From a virus, in IMG/VR virus record IMGVR_UViG_3300017756_000074, positions 1-28,472 of that record: a stretch of 28,472 bases of DNA. One strand, given 5' to 3'. The position numbers were made by a program, and so were the translations under genes. The notes beneath the pieces were generated by a model, which worked only from the letters and a program-made list of their open reading frames with translations, did no database searches and was not told the DNA's origin. The number at the start of each line of letters is the position of its first letter. Position 1 is the stretch's first letter. Below, piece after piece: positions 23,275-27,887 of this stretch.

Positions 23275-23556
23275 TTAGTCTAGTAATGTCATATAAGCTG
23301 AAGCATTGTTGGTTCTAAACCAGTCTAAGCCTCTTCTCATATCGTTCTGTAAATTAATTGTATCAGGGTGCATTATATCATCGCTAAATTGTGTAGCTAT
23401 TGTAAACTCTGCACCTTTAATAAAGTCATACATACTTAGCTCAGCACCTGTTAACTTGCATTTGTCACCTGTAAAAGGGTTAGCTACTGTATCACCTTCG
23501 TTATACCACATACCGTGGAACCATTTAGGTTTTTCTTGTTTATTTTTTGTCTTCAT
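23275..23556 (-). CDS. 93-aa phage protein (KPKWFHGMWYNEGDTV)
   Basis: MKTKNKQEKPKWFHGMWYNEGDTVANPFTGDKCKLTGAELSMYDFI, then DWFRTNNASAYMTLLD. The NPFTG-x-x-C-x-L-x-GxELSMYDFI block and the ending WFR-x-NN-x-x-AYMTLLD form a pattern I recall from short marine phage proteins. Single domain, no catalytic sites seen. One base from the gene below, 17-bp overlap with the acidic gene above. Confidence 0.6.
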   Translation of the reverse strand: MKTKNKQEKPKWFHGMWYNEGDTVANPFTGDKCKLTGAELSMYDFIKGAEFTIATQFSDDIMHPDTINLQNDMRRGLDWFRTNNASAYMTLLD

Positions 23557-23998
23557 AGTAATCGCCTGAGTCTAATAACTCATCTTTTAATTCGTTAAAC
23601 TTTTCTTCGTATATGTCTTGCCACCATTGTTCAAGCTCATGGTTAAATTCGTATTCCATATCGTCCCATATATGAGACTCTACCCACACATCTTGACCAT
23701 CAGTCAATGCTTCAATAGCTTGTTCTGACCATGTAGTATAATCTTCATACTGATAACCATCTTGTGAAATATAAGGTTTCTCATCATAAGTACACCAGTA
23801 TATATCGTAGCCATCAGCTGTTGATTCACTGTATACTTTTAGGTTGTGTGATTTATCTGACCATGTAGTTTCAGTATCTAGTTTACCACCATATTCTGTA
23901 GTTATATATTCTAATAGCCAAGGTGCATCTGGTTCTTCCATGATACCATCTGCTTGTAGCTTATCGTTGACAATATCGTCTGTTAGTAATTCTGCCAT
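23540..23998 (-). CDS. Strongly acidic 152-aa protein, possible DNA mimic
   Basis: About 42 Asp/Glu against 9 Lys and no Arg in 152 residues; also rich in Trp and Tyr (WSDKSHNLKVY, YQYEDYTTWSEQ, MEYEFNHELEQWWQDIYEE). Such composition is typical of DNA-mimic inhibitors (for example the T7 Ocr idea) and of some calcium-dependent or chaperone-like proteins, but no family is recognised. Its stop overlaps the gene below by 17 bp; start is one base from the preceding stop. Confidence 0.6.
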   Translation of the reverse strand: MAELLTDDIVNDKLQADGIMEEPDAPWLLEYITTEYGGKLDTETTWSDKSHNLKVYSESTADGYDIYWCTYDEKPYISQDGYQYEDYTTWSEQAIEALTDGQDVWVESHIWDDMEYEFNHELEQWWQDIYEEKFNELKDELLDSGDYYEDKK

Positions 23999-24234
23999 TA
24001 TTTATTAATTATATTATCGCCATACATAAAGTCATAAGGTGACATTTTGTAACTGCTTAGATTAGAATACGTTATTAGTTCTGATAAGTCTCTCATTGTA
24101 AGCTCTGACCAAGTCATCTTAGACATAAGAGTATACTTAAGTAATTTAGCGCTGTCGTATTTTCTAGCACTAGCTTGCAACTCAGTTTTAACATTGGGTT
24201 TTAGCAAGTCGTAAATTGATTTTAGTTTATTCAT
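23998..24234 (-). CDS. 78-aa small unknown protein
   Basis: MNKLKSIYDLLKPNVKTELQASARKYDSAKLLKYTLMSKMTWSELTMRDLSELITYSNLSSYKMSPYDFMYGDNIINK. Basic, helical. It is the first gene after a phage promoter whose G start lies about 30 bases upstream and uses the AT-rich leader (AATAATAACAATG) typical here. No family recognised. Confidence 0.6.
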   Translation of the reverse strand: MNKLKSIYDLLKPNVKTELQASARKYDSAKLLKYTLMSKMTWSELTMRDLSELITYSNLSSYKMSPYDFMYGDNIINK

Positions 24235-24258
24235 TGTTATTATTTATTATTTAATTAT

Positions 24259-24279
24259 ATTATCCAACTGTTGTCGTAT
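24259..24279 (-). promoter_or_regulatory. T7-like phage promoter before the acidic/small-gene operon
   Basis: Minus strand: ACAATATAAATACGA, eight bases, GGATAAT; ATACGA-N8-GGATAAT is exact. It lies just after the 3' end of the tRNA-like/structured RNA region, so it restarts transcription after that RNA. Confidence 0.75.
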
Positions 24280-24287
24280 TTATATTG

Positions 24288-24365
24288 TGGAAGTGGGCGG
24301 AATCGAACCGCCGTTTGCTAGACGACCATATATTTATGGGTATTAGCACTAACCTTATCACTCCC
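24288..24365 (-). tRNA. tRNA-like element, anticodon unresolved
   Basis: 78 nt. Acceptor stem GGGAGTG pairs with CACTTCC (one G-T), discriminator A; a perfect T-arm GGCGG-TTCGATT-CCGCC. A D-arm-like hairpin (GGTTA GTGC TAAT ACC) follows the acceptor. The middle does not give a 5-bp stem with a 7-nt anticodon loop, and the region before the T-arm is about five bases longer than normal. The GGTCGTCTAGC stretch itself looks like the D-arm of another tRNA. So this is either a decayed or recombinant tRNA or a tRNA-like end of a larger RNA. CCA is not encoded. Confidence 0.35.
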
Positions 24366-24627
24366 AAATCCCTCACTTGTTTTCAACTCAAACGTTACTG
24401 AGTATTCCCGTGAGGGAGACAGAGATAGAAGTTTGGGACTGGTAGTTTCTAGAATTGTCGTTTATACCCAACTTTCTGTTTTGACGCACCACGATCGAGC
24501 TAATGCCCCGGTAATCGCCTAACGTGACCAGTATGCCGCCACTCTGTCTTATTTCAACCGAAGTTAATCGGATTTACTGCGACTTACTACCTGCTTTGTA
24601 CCACATGGGTGCATCGCTGCGCATATA
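24288..24627 (-). ncRNA. Structured non-coding RNA region, contains a tRNA-like 3' end
   Basis: No coding frame in 340 bp, and GC is visibly higher than in the flanks. Complementary pairs on the minus-strand RNA: 24542-24549 with 24417-24424 (8 bp), 24527-24532 with 24438-24443 (6 bp, nested), 24432-24438 with 24362-24368 (7 bp, crossing the first pair), 24410-24417 with 24369-24376 (8 bp), a UUCG-capped hairpin (24554-24558 with 24563-24567) and a stacked hairpin at 24579-24617. The crossing pair gives a pseudoknot order like that of group I introns, RNase P or tmRNA, but the conserved sequences of those RNAs are not present, and a tmRNA tag or intron exons could not be found. A candidate new or very diverged RNA. 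Confidence 0.5.
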
Positions 24628-24774
24628 TTATTTTGTTTTATTATAGATCTCTAATGCTTTTTCAATATCTTGAATATCATAATCTATTAATATTTTATAA
24701 GCTTTTTTAACATTACTTACTATTGCTTTATTTTCTTCTTGCATCTCGTGCCATTTTTTTATTGAATCACTCAT
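24628..24774 (-). CDS. 48-aa charged helical small protein
   Basis: ATG overlaps the stop of the gene upstream by eight bases; the TAA lies at the start of the structured RNA region. MSDSIKKWHEMQEENKAIVSNVKKAYKILIDYDIQDIEKALEIYNKTK, two amphipathic helices. Likely translated because of the tight junction; no family. Confidence 0.6.
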   Translation of the reverse strand: MSDSIKKWHEMQEENKAIVSNVKKAYKILIDYDIQDIEKALEIYNKTK

Positions 24775-24985
24775 CGTAGTATTTATTAGTTGTTACATCT
24801 AGTTTATTAGCTATGTGACGGCCGACCAGTCTCATGAGATAACTATGAGCTTCGTTTATTGTATTGCCCTCACTGGTTTCTGGTAAGAACTGGCCGATCT
24901 GCCAATCACATTGCTTGTAAATTTCATCTATTATATCTGTAGCTATTTCTTGTGCTACTACATCCATTTGTTTTATCTTTGCCAT
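24767..24985 (-). CDS. 72-aa small unknown protein
   Basis: MAKIKQMDVVAQEIATDIIDEIYKQCDWQIGQFLPETSEGNTINEAHSYLMRLVGRHIANKLDVTTNKYYDE. Mixed helix and loop, one His pair, no known motif. Four bases after the zinc-ribbon gene's stop, so part of the same operon. Confidence 0.6.
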   Translation of the reverse strand: MAKIKQMDVVAQEIATDIIDEIYKQCDWQIGQFLPETSEGNTINEAHSYLMRLVGRHIANKLDVTTNKYYDE

Positions 24986-24989
24986 ATTA

Positions 24990-25202
24990 TTATCTTAAGC
25001 ATGTTCCGTAACCTCGTCTAGCGCCAAGCTTTCTTACACGTTTCGCCTGACTTTTTGGCATGATTTGAATAGTATTGCCGGTTTTATGGTATGTGATTGC
25101 CACACAGCCATATGGTTCAGTGGTCGAACAGTCGACGCAAGAGGTATAACCTAGTGCGAGGCGCTGCGGAGGTATTATATTTTTACATTTACATTTTGTC
25201 AT
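24990..25202 (-). CDS. Small zinc-ribbon-like protein (TraR/DksA-type zinc-finger family look)
   Basis: 70 aa: MTKCKCKNIIPPQRLALGYTSCVDCSTTEPYGCV then YHKTGNTIQIM. Four Cys in the first half (CKC and CVDC, about 18 residues apart) form a zinc site, and the PPQRLALGY-x-x-C-x-x-CS phrase resembles phage DksA/TraR-like zinc-finger proteins. Its ATG is only about 13 nt from the expected RNA start of the promoter upstream (core 25210-25230), giving a very short leader. Confidence 0.7.
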   Translation of the reverse strand: MTKCKCKNIIPPQRLALGYTSCVDCSTTEPYGCVAITYHKTGNTIQIMPKSQAKRVRKLGARRGYGTCLR

Positions 25203-25209
25203 CGTATAT

Positions 25210-25230
25210 ATTATCCGAATTACTTCGTAT
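25210..25230 (-). promoter_or_regulatory. T7-like phage promoter before the zinc-ribbon gene
   Basis: Minus strand: ACAATACAAATACGA, eight bases, GGATAAT, exact. It lies inside the last codons of the gene upstream, where it encodes the RNYNTNTK ending, so the promoter is embedded in coding DNA. Confidence 0.75.
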
Positions 25231-25627
25231 TTGTATTGTAATTTCTAAGATAGTATTCTAACATATAATTCATTCTTGCAAGCTGAGACCATATTAAAGC
25301 TCTCGCTGTGCCTACATATTCGTTAGTTTTTAAACCATTTTCAGTTAAGAAAGTAGTTCTTCTGTTCTGCTTGTATTGTTTGTTTAGTTGATATGGTGAG
25401 TAAGTACCGTTCTGTTTTCTTACTGTACCACTTTTAAAGCAAGCTAATCTAAGATTACCGTTGTAGTATCTTGGGTGTGATGGAACAGGAAATTCAAATT
25501 CTCTTGTACCATTTAACGCTTGTCTTTGCGTAGTTACTTCTTTAATATTATACTTAAGGAGCAATTGTCTTGCAAAAGCATTTTCTAACGCTTCTTGTTC
25601 TTGTTGCCAAGTTTGTTTATTTCTCAT
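25220..25627 (-). CDS. 135-aa basic unknown protein
   Basis: MRNKQTWQQEQEALENAFARQLLLKYNIKEVTTQRQALNGTREFEFPVPSHPRYYNGNLRLACFK... ends LEYYLRNYNTNTK. Basic, with R/Q/N-rich stretches; no family. Its end codons hold a promoter, and the same RNYNxNTK ending recurs in the gene at 26151-26276, a consequence of the shared promoter sequence. Confidence 0.6.
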   Translation of the reverse strand: MRNKQTWQQEQEALENAFARQLLLKYNIKEVTTQRQALNGTREFEFPVPSHPRYYNGNLRLACFKSGTVRKQNGTYSPYQLNKQYKQNRRTTFLTENGLKTNEYVGTARALIWSQLARMNYMLEYYLRNYNTNTK

Positions 25628-25647
25628 AGTTATTTAATTTAATTTAG

Positions 25648-25722
25648 TTGCGGAAGGTGGATTCGAACCACCGACCTCAAGGTTATGAGCCTTGCGAGCT
25701 GACCAGACTGCTCTATTCCGCC
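25648..25722 (-). tRNA. tRNA-Met(CAT), initiator-like
   Basis: 75 nt, foldable cloverleaf. Acceptor GGCGGAA/TTCCGCA with an unpaired G1-A72 ending (a 1-72 mismatch is the hallmark of bacterial initiator tRNA), D-arm GAGC-AGTCTGGTCA-GCTC which matches initiator-type D-arms, anticodon stem CAAGG/CCTTG with loop CTCATAA, T-arm GGTGG-TTCGAAT-CCACC, discriminator A, no encoded CCA. The full three G-C pairs of the initiator anticodon stem are not present (two are), so it is initiator-like but not exact. The gene upstream ends inside its first ten bases. Confidence 0.85.
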
Positions 25723-25955
25723 GTATATTCTTTGCGCCATGACATATCATCGCCATGTGGTGCATATTTATTCCAGTGATCTACTACTTTGTTAGTCCAA
25801 CCACCATATTCTTTGTCAACTGCTTCATTAATTAGCTCTAGTTGTCGTCTACCTGACTCGTAAGATCTATTGTCATCACTCATACAGTAAGTAAAGTCAT
25901 GTTGCTTGATCATTTCGAAAGCAGGTAAGTCGTCGTAGTATATTTTTTTATGCAT
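25713..25955 (-). CDS. 80-aa unknown protein ending inside the tRNA gene
   Basis: MHKKIYYDDLPAFEMIKQHDFTYCMSDDNRSYESGRRQLELINEAVDKEYGGWTNKVVDHWNKYAPHGDDMSWRKEYTAE. Mixed acidic/basic, no family. The TAG stop lies within the first ten bases of the initiator-like tRNA, so this mRNA end and the tRNA 5' end are shared and RNase P cutting would trim the message. Confidence 0.6.
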   Translation of the reverse strand: MHKKIYYDDLPAFEMIKQHDFTYCMSDDNRSYESGRRQLELINEAVDKEYGGWTNKVVDHWNKYAPHGDDMSWRKEYTAE

Positions 25956-26133
25956 AAGTTCTATTATTTATTATTGTAAAAGCAGGGTAACTTCTGTATT
26001 TTTTGTCCGCACTGTCATAATATCTAGTGTTTGGAGCAAATTCTAGCACTTCGATGTCACCATTAGCATATTTTAGTATAGCGTTTTGTGGTTGGCCGAG
26101 TTGATTGTAGTTTGTTAATTTTAGTTTATTCAT
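25948..26133 (-). CDS. 61-aa small unknown protein
   Basis: MNKLKLTNYNQLGQPQNAILKYANGDIEVLEFAPNTRYYDSADKKYRSYPAFTIINNRTYA. Beta-rich composition, basic. First gene after a phage promoter (core 26150-26170) with an AT-rich leader of about 22 nt. Stop overlaps the next start by eight bases. No family. Confidence 0.6.
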   Translation of the reverse strand: MNKLKLTNYNQLGQPQNAILKYANGDIEVLEFAPNTRYYDSADKKYRSYPAFTIINNRTYA

Positions 26134-26149
26134 ATCATTTATTTGTATT

Positions 26150-26170
26150 ATTATCCAAATATCTTCGTAT
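26150..26170 (-). promoter_or_regulatory. T7-like phage promoter before the 61-aa gene
   Basis: Minus strand: ACAATTTAAATACGA, eight bases, GGATAAT, exact. It is embedded in the 3' end of the small gene upstream, whose last codons (TTT GGA TAA) run through the GGATAA block, so the promoter and stop codon coincide. Confidence 0.75.
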
Positions 26171-26276
26171 TTAAATTGTAATTTCTATTAAATTTATCAT
26201 ACCATTCATCTTCTACTAGCATTATTTCTTGTCTAGTTAGCTTAATTATCTTCTTACTCTTGTATTTTCTAGGCAT
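26151..26276 (-). CDS. 41-aa basic micro-protein
   Basis: MPRKYKSKKIIKLTRQEIMLVEDEWYDKFNRNYNLNTKIFG, ATG to TAA. Overlaps the gene upstream by eight bases. The end RNYNLNTKIFG is encoded by the promoter sequence. Basic N-terminus then acidic helix; no family. Below common gene-caller length, but the junctions match its neighbours. Confidence 0.5.
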   Translation of the reverse strand: MPRKYKSKKIIKLTRQEIMLVEDEWYDKFNRNYNLNTKIFG

Positions 26277-26397
26277 AGTAGTAATCAGTATATTCTTCAA
26301 CAGTTACATATTTTTCTAACTCGTTAGAGTATATCATACCATCTATTACATGCTCGTCATTAAATGACCACACTTTTTCGTGTTTAAATTTTCTCAT
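26269..26397 (-). CDS. 42-aa micro-protein
   Basis: MRKFKHEKVWSFNDEHVIDGMIYSNELEKYVTVEEYTDYYYA. Compact beta-like, no known motif. Starts with a 4-bp ATGA overlap with the gene upstream and overlaps the next by 8 bp, so it belongs to the same polycistronic small-gene run. Confidence 0.5.
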   Translation of the reverse strand: MRKFKHEKVWSFNDEHVIDGMIYSNELEKYVTVEEYTDYYYA

Positions 26398-26531
26398 AGT
26401 TTATTAGTTGATTTATAGAACTCTATTCTGTCAAGAACATCTTGTCTAGTTATTTTCTTTTCCATTTGTAATAGTATATCGCTTGACATATCTATTTCTT
26501 TACCGTTTTCACACGTCAATATCCACTGCAT
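26394..26531 (-). CDS. 45-aa micro-protein
   Basis: MQWILTCENGKEIDMSSDILLQMEKKITRQDVLDRIEFYKSTNKL. Short N-terminal strand then helix; no family. Two bases separate its start from the TM gene's stop. The four-base ATGA overlap with the following gene supports translation. Confidence 0.5.
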   Translation of the reverse strand: MQWILTCENGKEIDMSSDILLQMEKKITRQDVLDRIEFYKSTNKL

Positions 26532-26533
26532 AA

Positions 26534-26701
26534 TTATATAGTTACGCCGTTAAACAGTATTTGATACCACATGAATACTATTCCTGTTATCGCTAGTGGC
26601 ATTAAGAAACCGAAAGCGATGCCTTCAAATATTAAGTCAATAACTGACTTACCTTTTACATAGTTGTACACTTTATTGTACGTGAATTTAATTTTACTCA
26701 T
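26534..26701 (-). CDS. 55-aa single-TM membrane micro-protein
   Basis: MSKIKFTYNKVYNYVKGKSVIDLIFEGIAFGFLMPLAITGIVFMWYQILFNGVTI. Basic N-terminus (likely cytoplasmic) then a hydrophobic segment of about 28 residues. Could be a holin-type or host-membrane modifier; no family. In the small-gene run. Confidence 0.55.
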   Translation of the reverse strand: MSKIKFTYNKVYNYVKGKSVIDLIFEGIAFGFLMPLAITGIVFMWYQILFNGVTI

Positions 26702-26716
26702 AGTTATTATATTTAT

Positions 26717-26836
26717 TTAGTTATATTCGTTATATATTGCTAGAACTTCTTTTTGTTCTGCTTTAGTTAGTTGAAAAACATTCTTGTTAGGAAATAGTTT
26801 TCGTGAAATCATTATTAGTTGAGTTTGATTGTACAT
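26717..26836 (-). CDS. 39-aa micro-protein
   Basis: MYNQTQLIMISRKLFPNKNVFQLTKAEQKEVLAIYNEYN. Small basic helical peptide. Overlaps the next upstream frame by 50 bp, so at most one of the two ends may be as drawn. Weakly supported. Confidence 0.35.
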   Translation of the reverse strand: MYNQTQLIMISRKLFPNKNVFQLTKAEQKEVLAIYNEYN

Positions 26837-26927
26837 TATTATTATATTTATTAGTTAGTTTACCTTCTTCTGTGAAGTGACCGTACAGAATACCATTTAC
26901 TCTGTACTCGTTAGTTATTTTATTCAT
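26787..26927 (-). CDS. 46-aa micro-protein
   Basis: MNKITNEYRVNGILYGHFTEEGKLTNKYNNNVQSNSTNNDFTKTIS. Beta-like N-terminus, Asn-rich end. Begins just after the tRNA-like element (3 bp). Overlaps the 39-aa frame by 50 bp. No family. Confidence 0.4.
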   Translation of the reverse strand: MNKITNEYRVNGILYGHFTEEGKLTNKYNNNVQSNSTNNDFTKTIS

Positions 26928-26929
26928 AG

Positions 26930-27008
26930 TTGACATGAGTAGATTCGAACTACTTAGTGATACGTACCAATTTGGTCACACCGTTTTACACACTATACCG
27001 TAATGTCA
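26930..27008 (-). tRNA. tRNA-like element, anticodon unresolved
   Basis: 79 nt. Acceptor TGACATT pairs six of seven with CATGTCA, discriminator A, T-arm AGTAG-TTCGAAT-CTACT perfect. The middle folds as a single extended arm (TAGTG with CACTA right next to the T-stem; inside, ACG with CGT and ACC with GGT) instead of separate D and anticodon arms. So no D-arm and no standard anticodon loop. May be a decayed tRNA, a D-armless form or a tRNA-like processing signal. Confidence 0.35.
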
Positions 27009-27031
27009 GTTACTTGCTCAACTTTATTTAT

Positions 27032-27060
27032 ACTCGAGAGAACACAGCTCGACGCCGAGT
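27032..27060 (-). other. Hairpin-forming GC-rich stretch upstream of the tRNA-like element
   Basis: ACTCG (27032-27036) pairs with CGAGT (27056-27060); an alternative stem CTCG (27048-27051) with CGAG (27056-27059) overlaps it. The stretch between the small gene at 27081 and the tRNA-like element has no coding frame. May be a processing hairpin or weak terminator. Confidence 0.3.
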
Positions 27061-27080
27061 GAGATGTAAAGAATTAGTTA

Positions 27081-27308
27081 TTATACTAACTCTTTATCTC
27101 TAAGTACTAATGGAATATTATTAGTAGCAGTGTAGCTTTTGTATTTAGACCAGCAAGCTAAGTTGGTTAGTGTATCTTTCATTATTGAAAATACTTTGTC
27201 GTGATTGTAAGTTATCTTGTCACCTTTTTTGTTAGTGAATTCGAATGTTACATTTTTTCCGATTAGTGATTGTCTTACGACAAATCTTTTAGTAGTTAAG
27301 TTACTCAT
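27081..27308 (-). CDS. 75-aa basic unknown protein
   Basis: MSNLTTKRFVVRQSLIGKNVTFEFTNKKGDKITYNHDKVFSIMKDTLTNLACWSKYKSYTATNNIPLVLRDKELV. Beta-rich N-terminus, one Cys, no motif. First gene after a promoter 48 nt upstream, with an AT-rich leader. Translated in the leftward direction. Confidence 0.55.
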   Translation of the reverse strand: MSNLTTKRFVVRQSLIGKNVTFEFTNKKGDKITYNHDKVFSIMKDTLTNLACWSKYKSYTATNNIPLVLRDKELV

Positions 27309-27351
27309 AGTTTAAAATTTAATTGTTATTATTATTATTATTTAGTTACAT

Positions 27352-27471
27352 TTATATTATCCATATTGAGTCGTATTTACATTGTATAAAAGTATATGTT
27401 TTATTTAGTAAATGTTTTAGTGTTTCTATTATACCACACTCTCTCTCTATTTCTAATTTAGTTTGTTTCAT
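27352..27471 (-). CDS. 39-aa micro-protein carrying a promoter in its 3' end
   Basis: MKQTKLEIERECGIIETLKHLLNKTYTFIQCKYDSIWII. ATG about 18 nt from the expected start of the leftward promoter (core 27483-27503). The last codons (KYDSIWII) are the promoter for the next gene. Two Cys, helical; no family. Confidence 0.45.
   Translation of the reverse strand: MKQTKLEIERECGIIETLKHLLNKTYTFIQCKYDSIWII
27356..27376 (-). promoter_or_regulatory. T7-like phage promoter, closest match to T7
   Basis: Minus strand: AATACGACTCA, identical to T7 over eleven bases, then ATATG and GATAAT; ATACGA-N8-GGATAAT is exact. Embedded in the 3' end of the 39-aa gene. Drives the 75-aa gene through a leader of about 50 nt. 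Confidence 0.8.
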
Positions 27472-27482
27472 ATTACATATAT

Positions 27483-27503
27483 ATTATCCAACTACACTCG
27501 TAT
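27483..27503 (-). promoter_or_regulatory. T7-like phage promoter, leftward copy of the divergent pair
   Basis: Minus strand: TAATACGA, eight bases, GGATAAT, exact. It is the most upstream minus-strand copy in the window, opening the leftward transcription of all the genes down to the Kdo cassette. Confidence 0.75.
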
Positions 27504-27541
27504 TAACTATGTATATATTAATATATAGTTATACAAAGGAT

Positions 27542-27562
27542 ATACGTGGTGAAGCGGATAAT
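27542..27562 (+). promoter_or_regulatory. T7-like phage promoter, rightward copy of the divergent pair
   Basis: Plus strand: ATACGT, eight bases (GGTGAAGC), GGATAAT, same spacing as the minus copies. Begins 38 bp from the leftward copy, making a divergent promoter pair. Drives the genes at 27888 onward after a 330-nt leader. Confidence 0.75.
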
Positions 27563-27583
27563 ATAACTGTACTGCATGGGTGA

Positions 27584-27660
27584 AATGCTATACACCGAGC
27601 GGCCTAGTATAACATGTGAAATATGTAGGCGAAACATAGTTAGTAATAAATGCTATACAC
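27584..27660. repeat. Direct repeat AATGCTATACAC, 65 bp apart
   Basis: Twelve identical bases at 27584-27595 and 27649-27660 within the leader downstream of the rightward promoter. Followed by CGAG in the first and AGATG in the second. Possible protein or RNA binding sites. Confidence 0.4.
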
Positions 27661-27689
27661 AGATGCGCATCGGTATGTATGGGGTATGA
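27585..27689 (+). CDS. Possible 34-aa micro-ORF in the leader
   Basis: ATG to TGA: MLYTERPSITCEICRRNIVSNKCYTQMRIGMYGV. Three cysteines and basic charge; the leader has other possible roles, so translation is unsure. Listed because it starts 30 nt from the expected RNA start of the rightward promoter. Confidence 0.2.
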   Translation: MLYTERPSITCEICRRNIVSNKCYTQMRIGMYGV

Positions 27690-27804
27690 ACGCGGTGATA
27701 TCCGGCAAGGTGGGGCTGGGTAAATATAATTGACTTTCCTTTTATTGTAAAGGTGAAGAGGGGTAGGGGCTACCCTATACCTCAAAATATCTTATATTTT
27801 TTTT

Positions 27805-27855
27805 GTGACAGTAGCTATATAGAGTATACTAGTAATAGGCAAGTGTCACCTTTTT
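27805..27855 (+). terminator. Possible terminator-like hairpin with T run
   Basis: GTGACA (27805-27810) pairs with TGTCAC (27844-27849), followed by C and five T. The loop of 33 nt is large, so a weak attenuator-like role is more likely than a strong terminator. Confidence 0.3.
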
Positions 27856-27887
27856 AAATTTCCACTTAACTATGTGATTATTCCTGT

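Larger units (their letters stand above)
27563..27887 (+). other. Long untranslated structured leader (GC-rich)
   Basis: No convincing long frame. Contains a direct repeat AATGCTATACAC (27584-27595 and 27649-27660), a 10-bp palindrome GATGCGCATC (27662-27671), hairpins CCTTT/AAAGG (27738-27742 with 27749-27753) and GGGTAG/CTACCC (27761-27766 with 27770-27775), and GTGACA/TGTCAC (27805-27810 with 27844-27849) followed by CCTTTTT. It could be a regulatory leader, a small RNA, a terminator region or part of the origin. A 34-aa frame (ATG 27585 to TGA 27689, MLYTERPSITCEICRRN...) lies inside and is weakly supported. Confidence 0.45.

Noticed and set aside
24288-24627. tmRNA or RNase P RNA
   Set aside because: No tag-peptide frame ending in LAA, no 5' tmRNA consensus, and no RNase P conserved core such as GAGGAAAGTCC, although the size and pseudoknot fit.
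24288-24627. Group I intron in a tRNA gene
   Set aside because: The helix order resembles one, but no 5' exon half of a tRNA is present upstream and no joining segment is left between the closing hairpin and the crossing pair.
26944-26970. Plus-strand ATACGT-N8-GG inside the tRNA-like element, looking like another T7-like promoter
   Set aside because: The GGATAAT block is missing (GGTCACA instead), it points away from any gene start, and it lies inside the palindromic tRNA-like stem.
24288-27303. CRISPR array
   Set aside because: The repeated elements are promoters with unique spacing of hundreds to thousands of bases, not regular direct repeats.
27588-27785. Minus-strand 65-codon frame in the leader
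   Set aside because: No neighbours in the same strand and position, composition unlike the other genes, runs opposite to the promoter.
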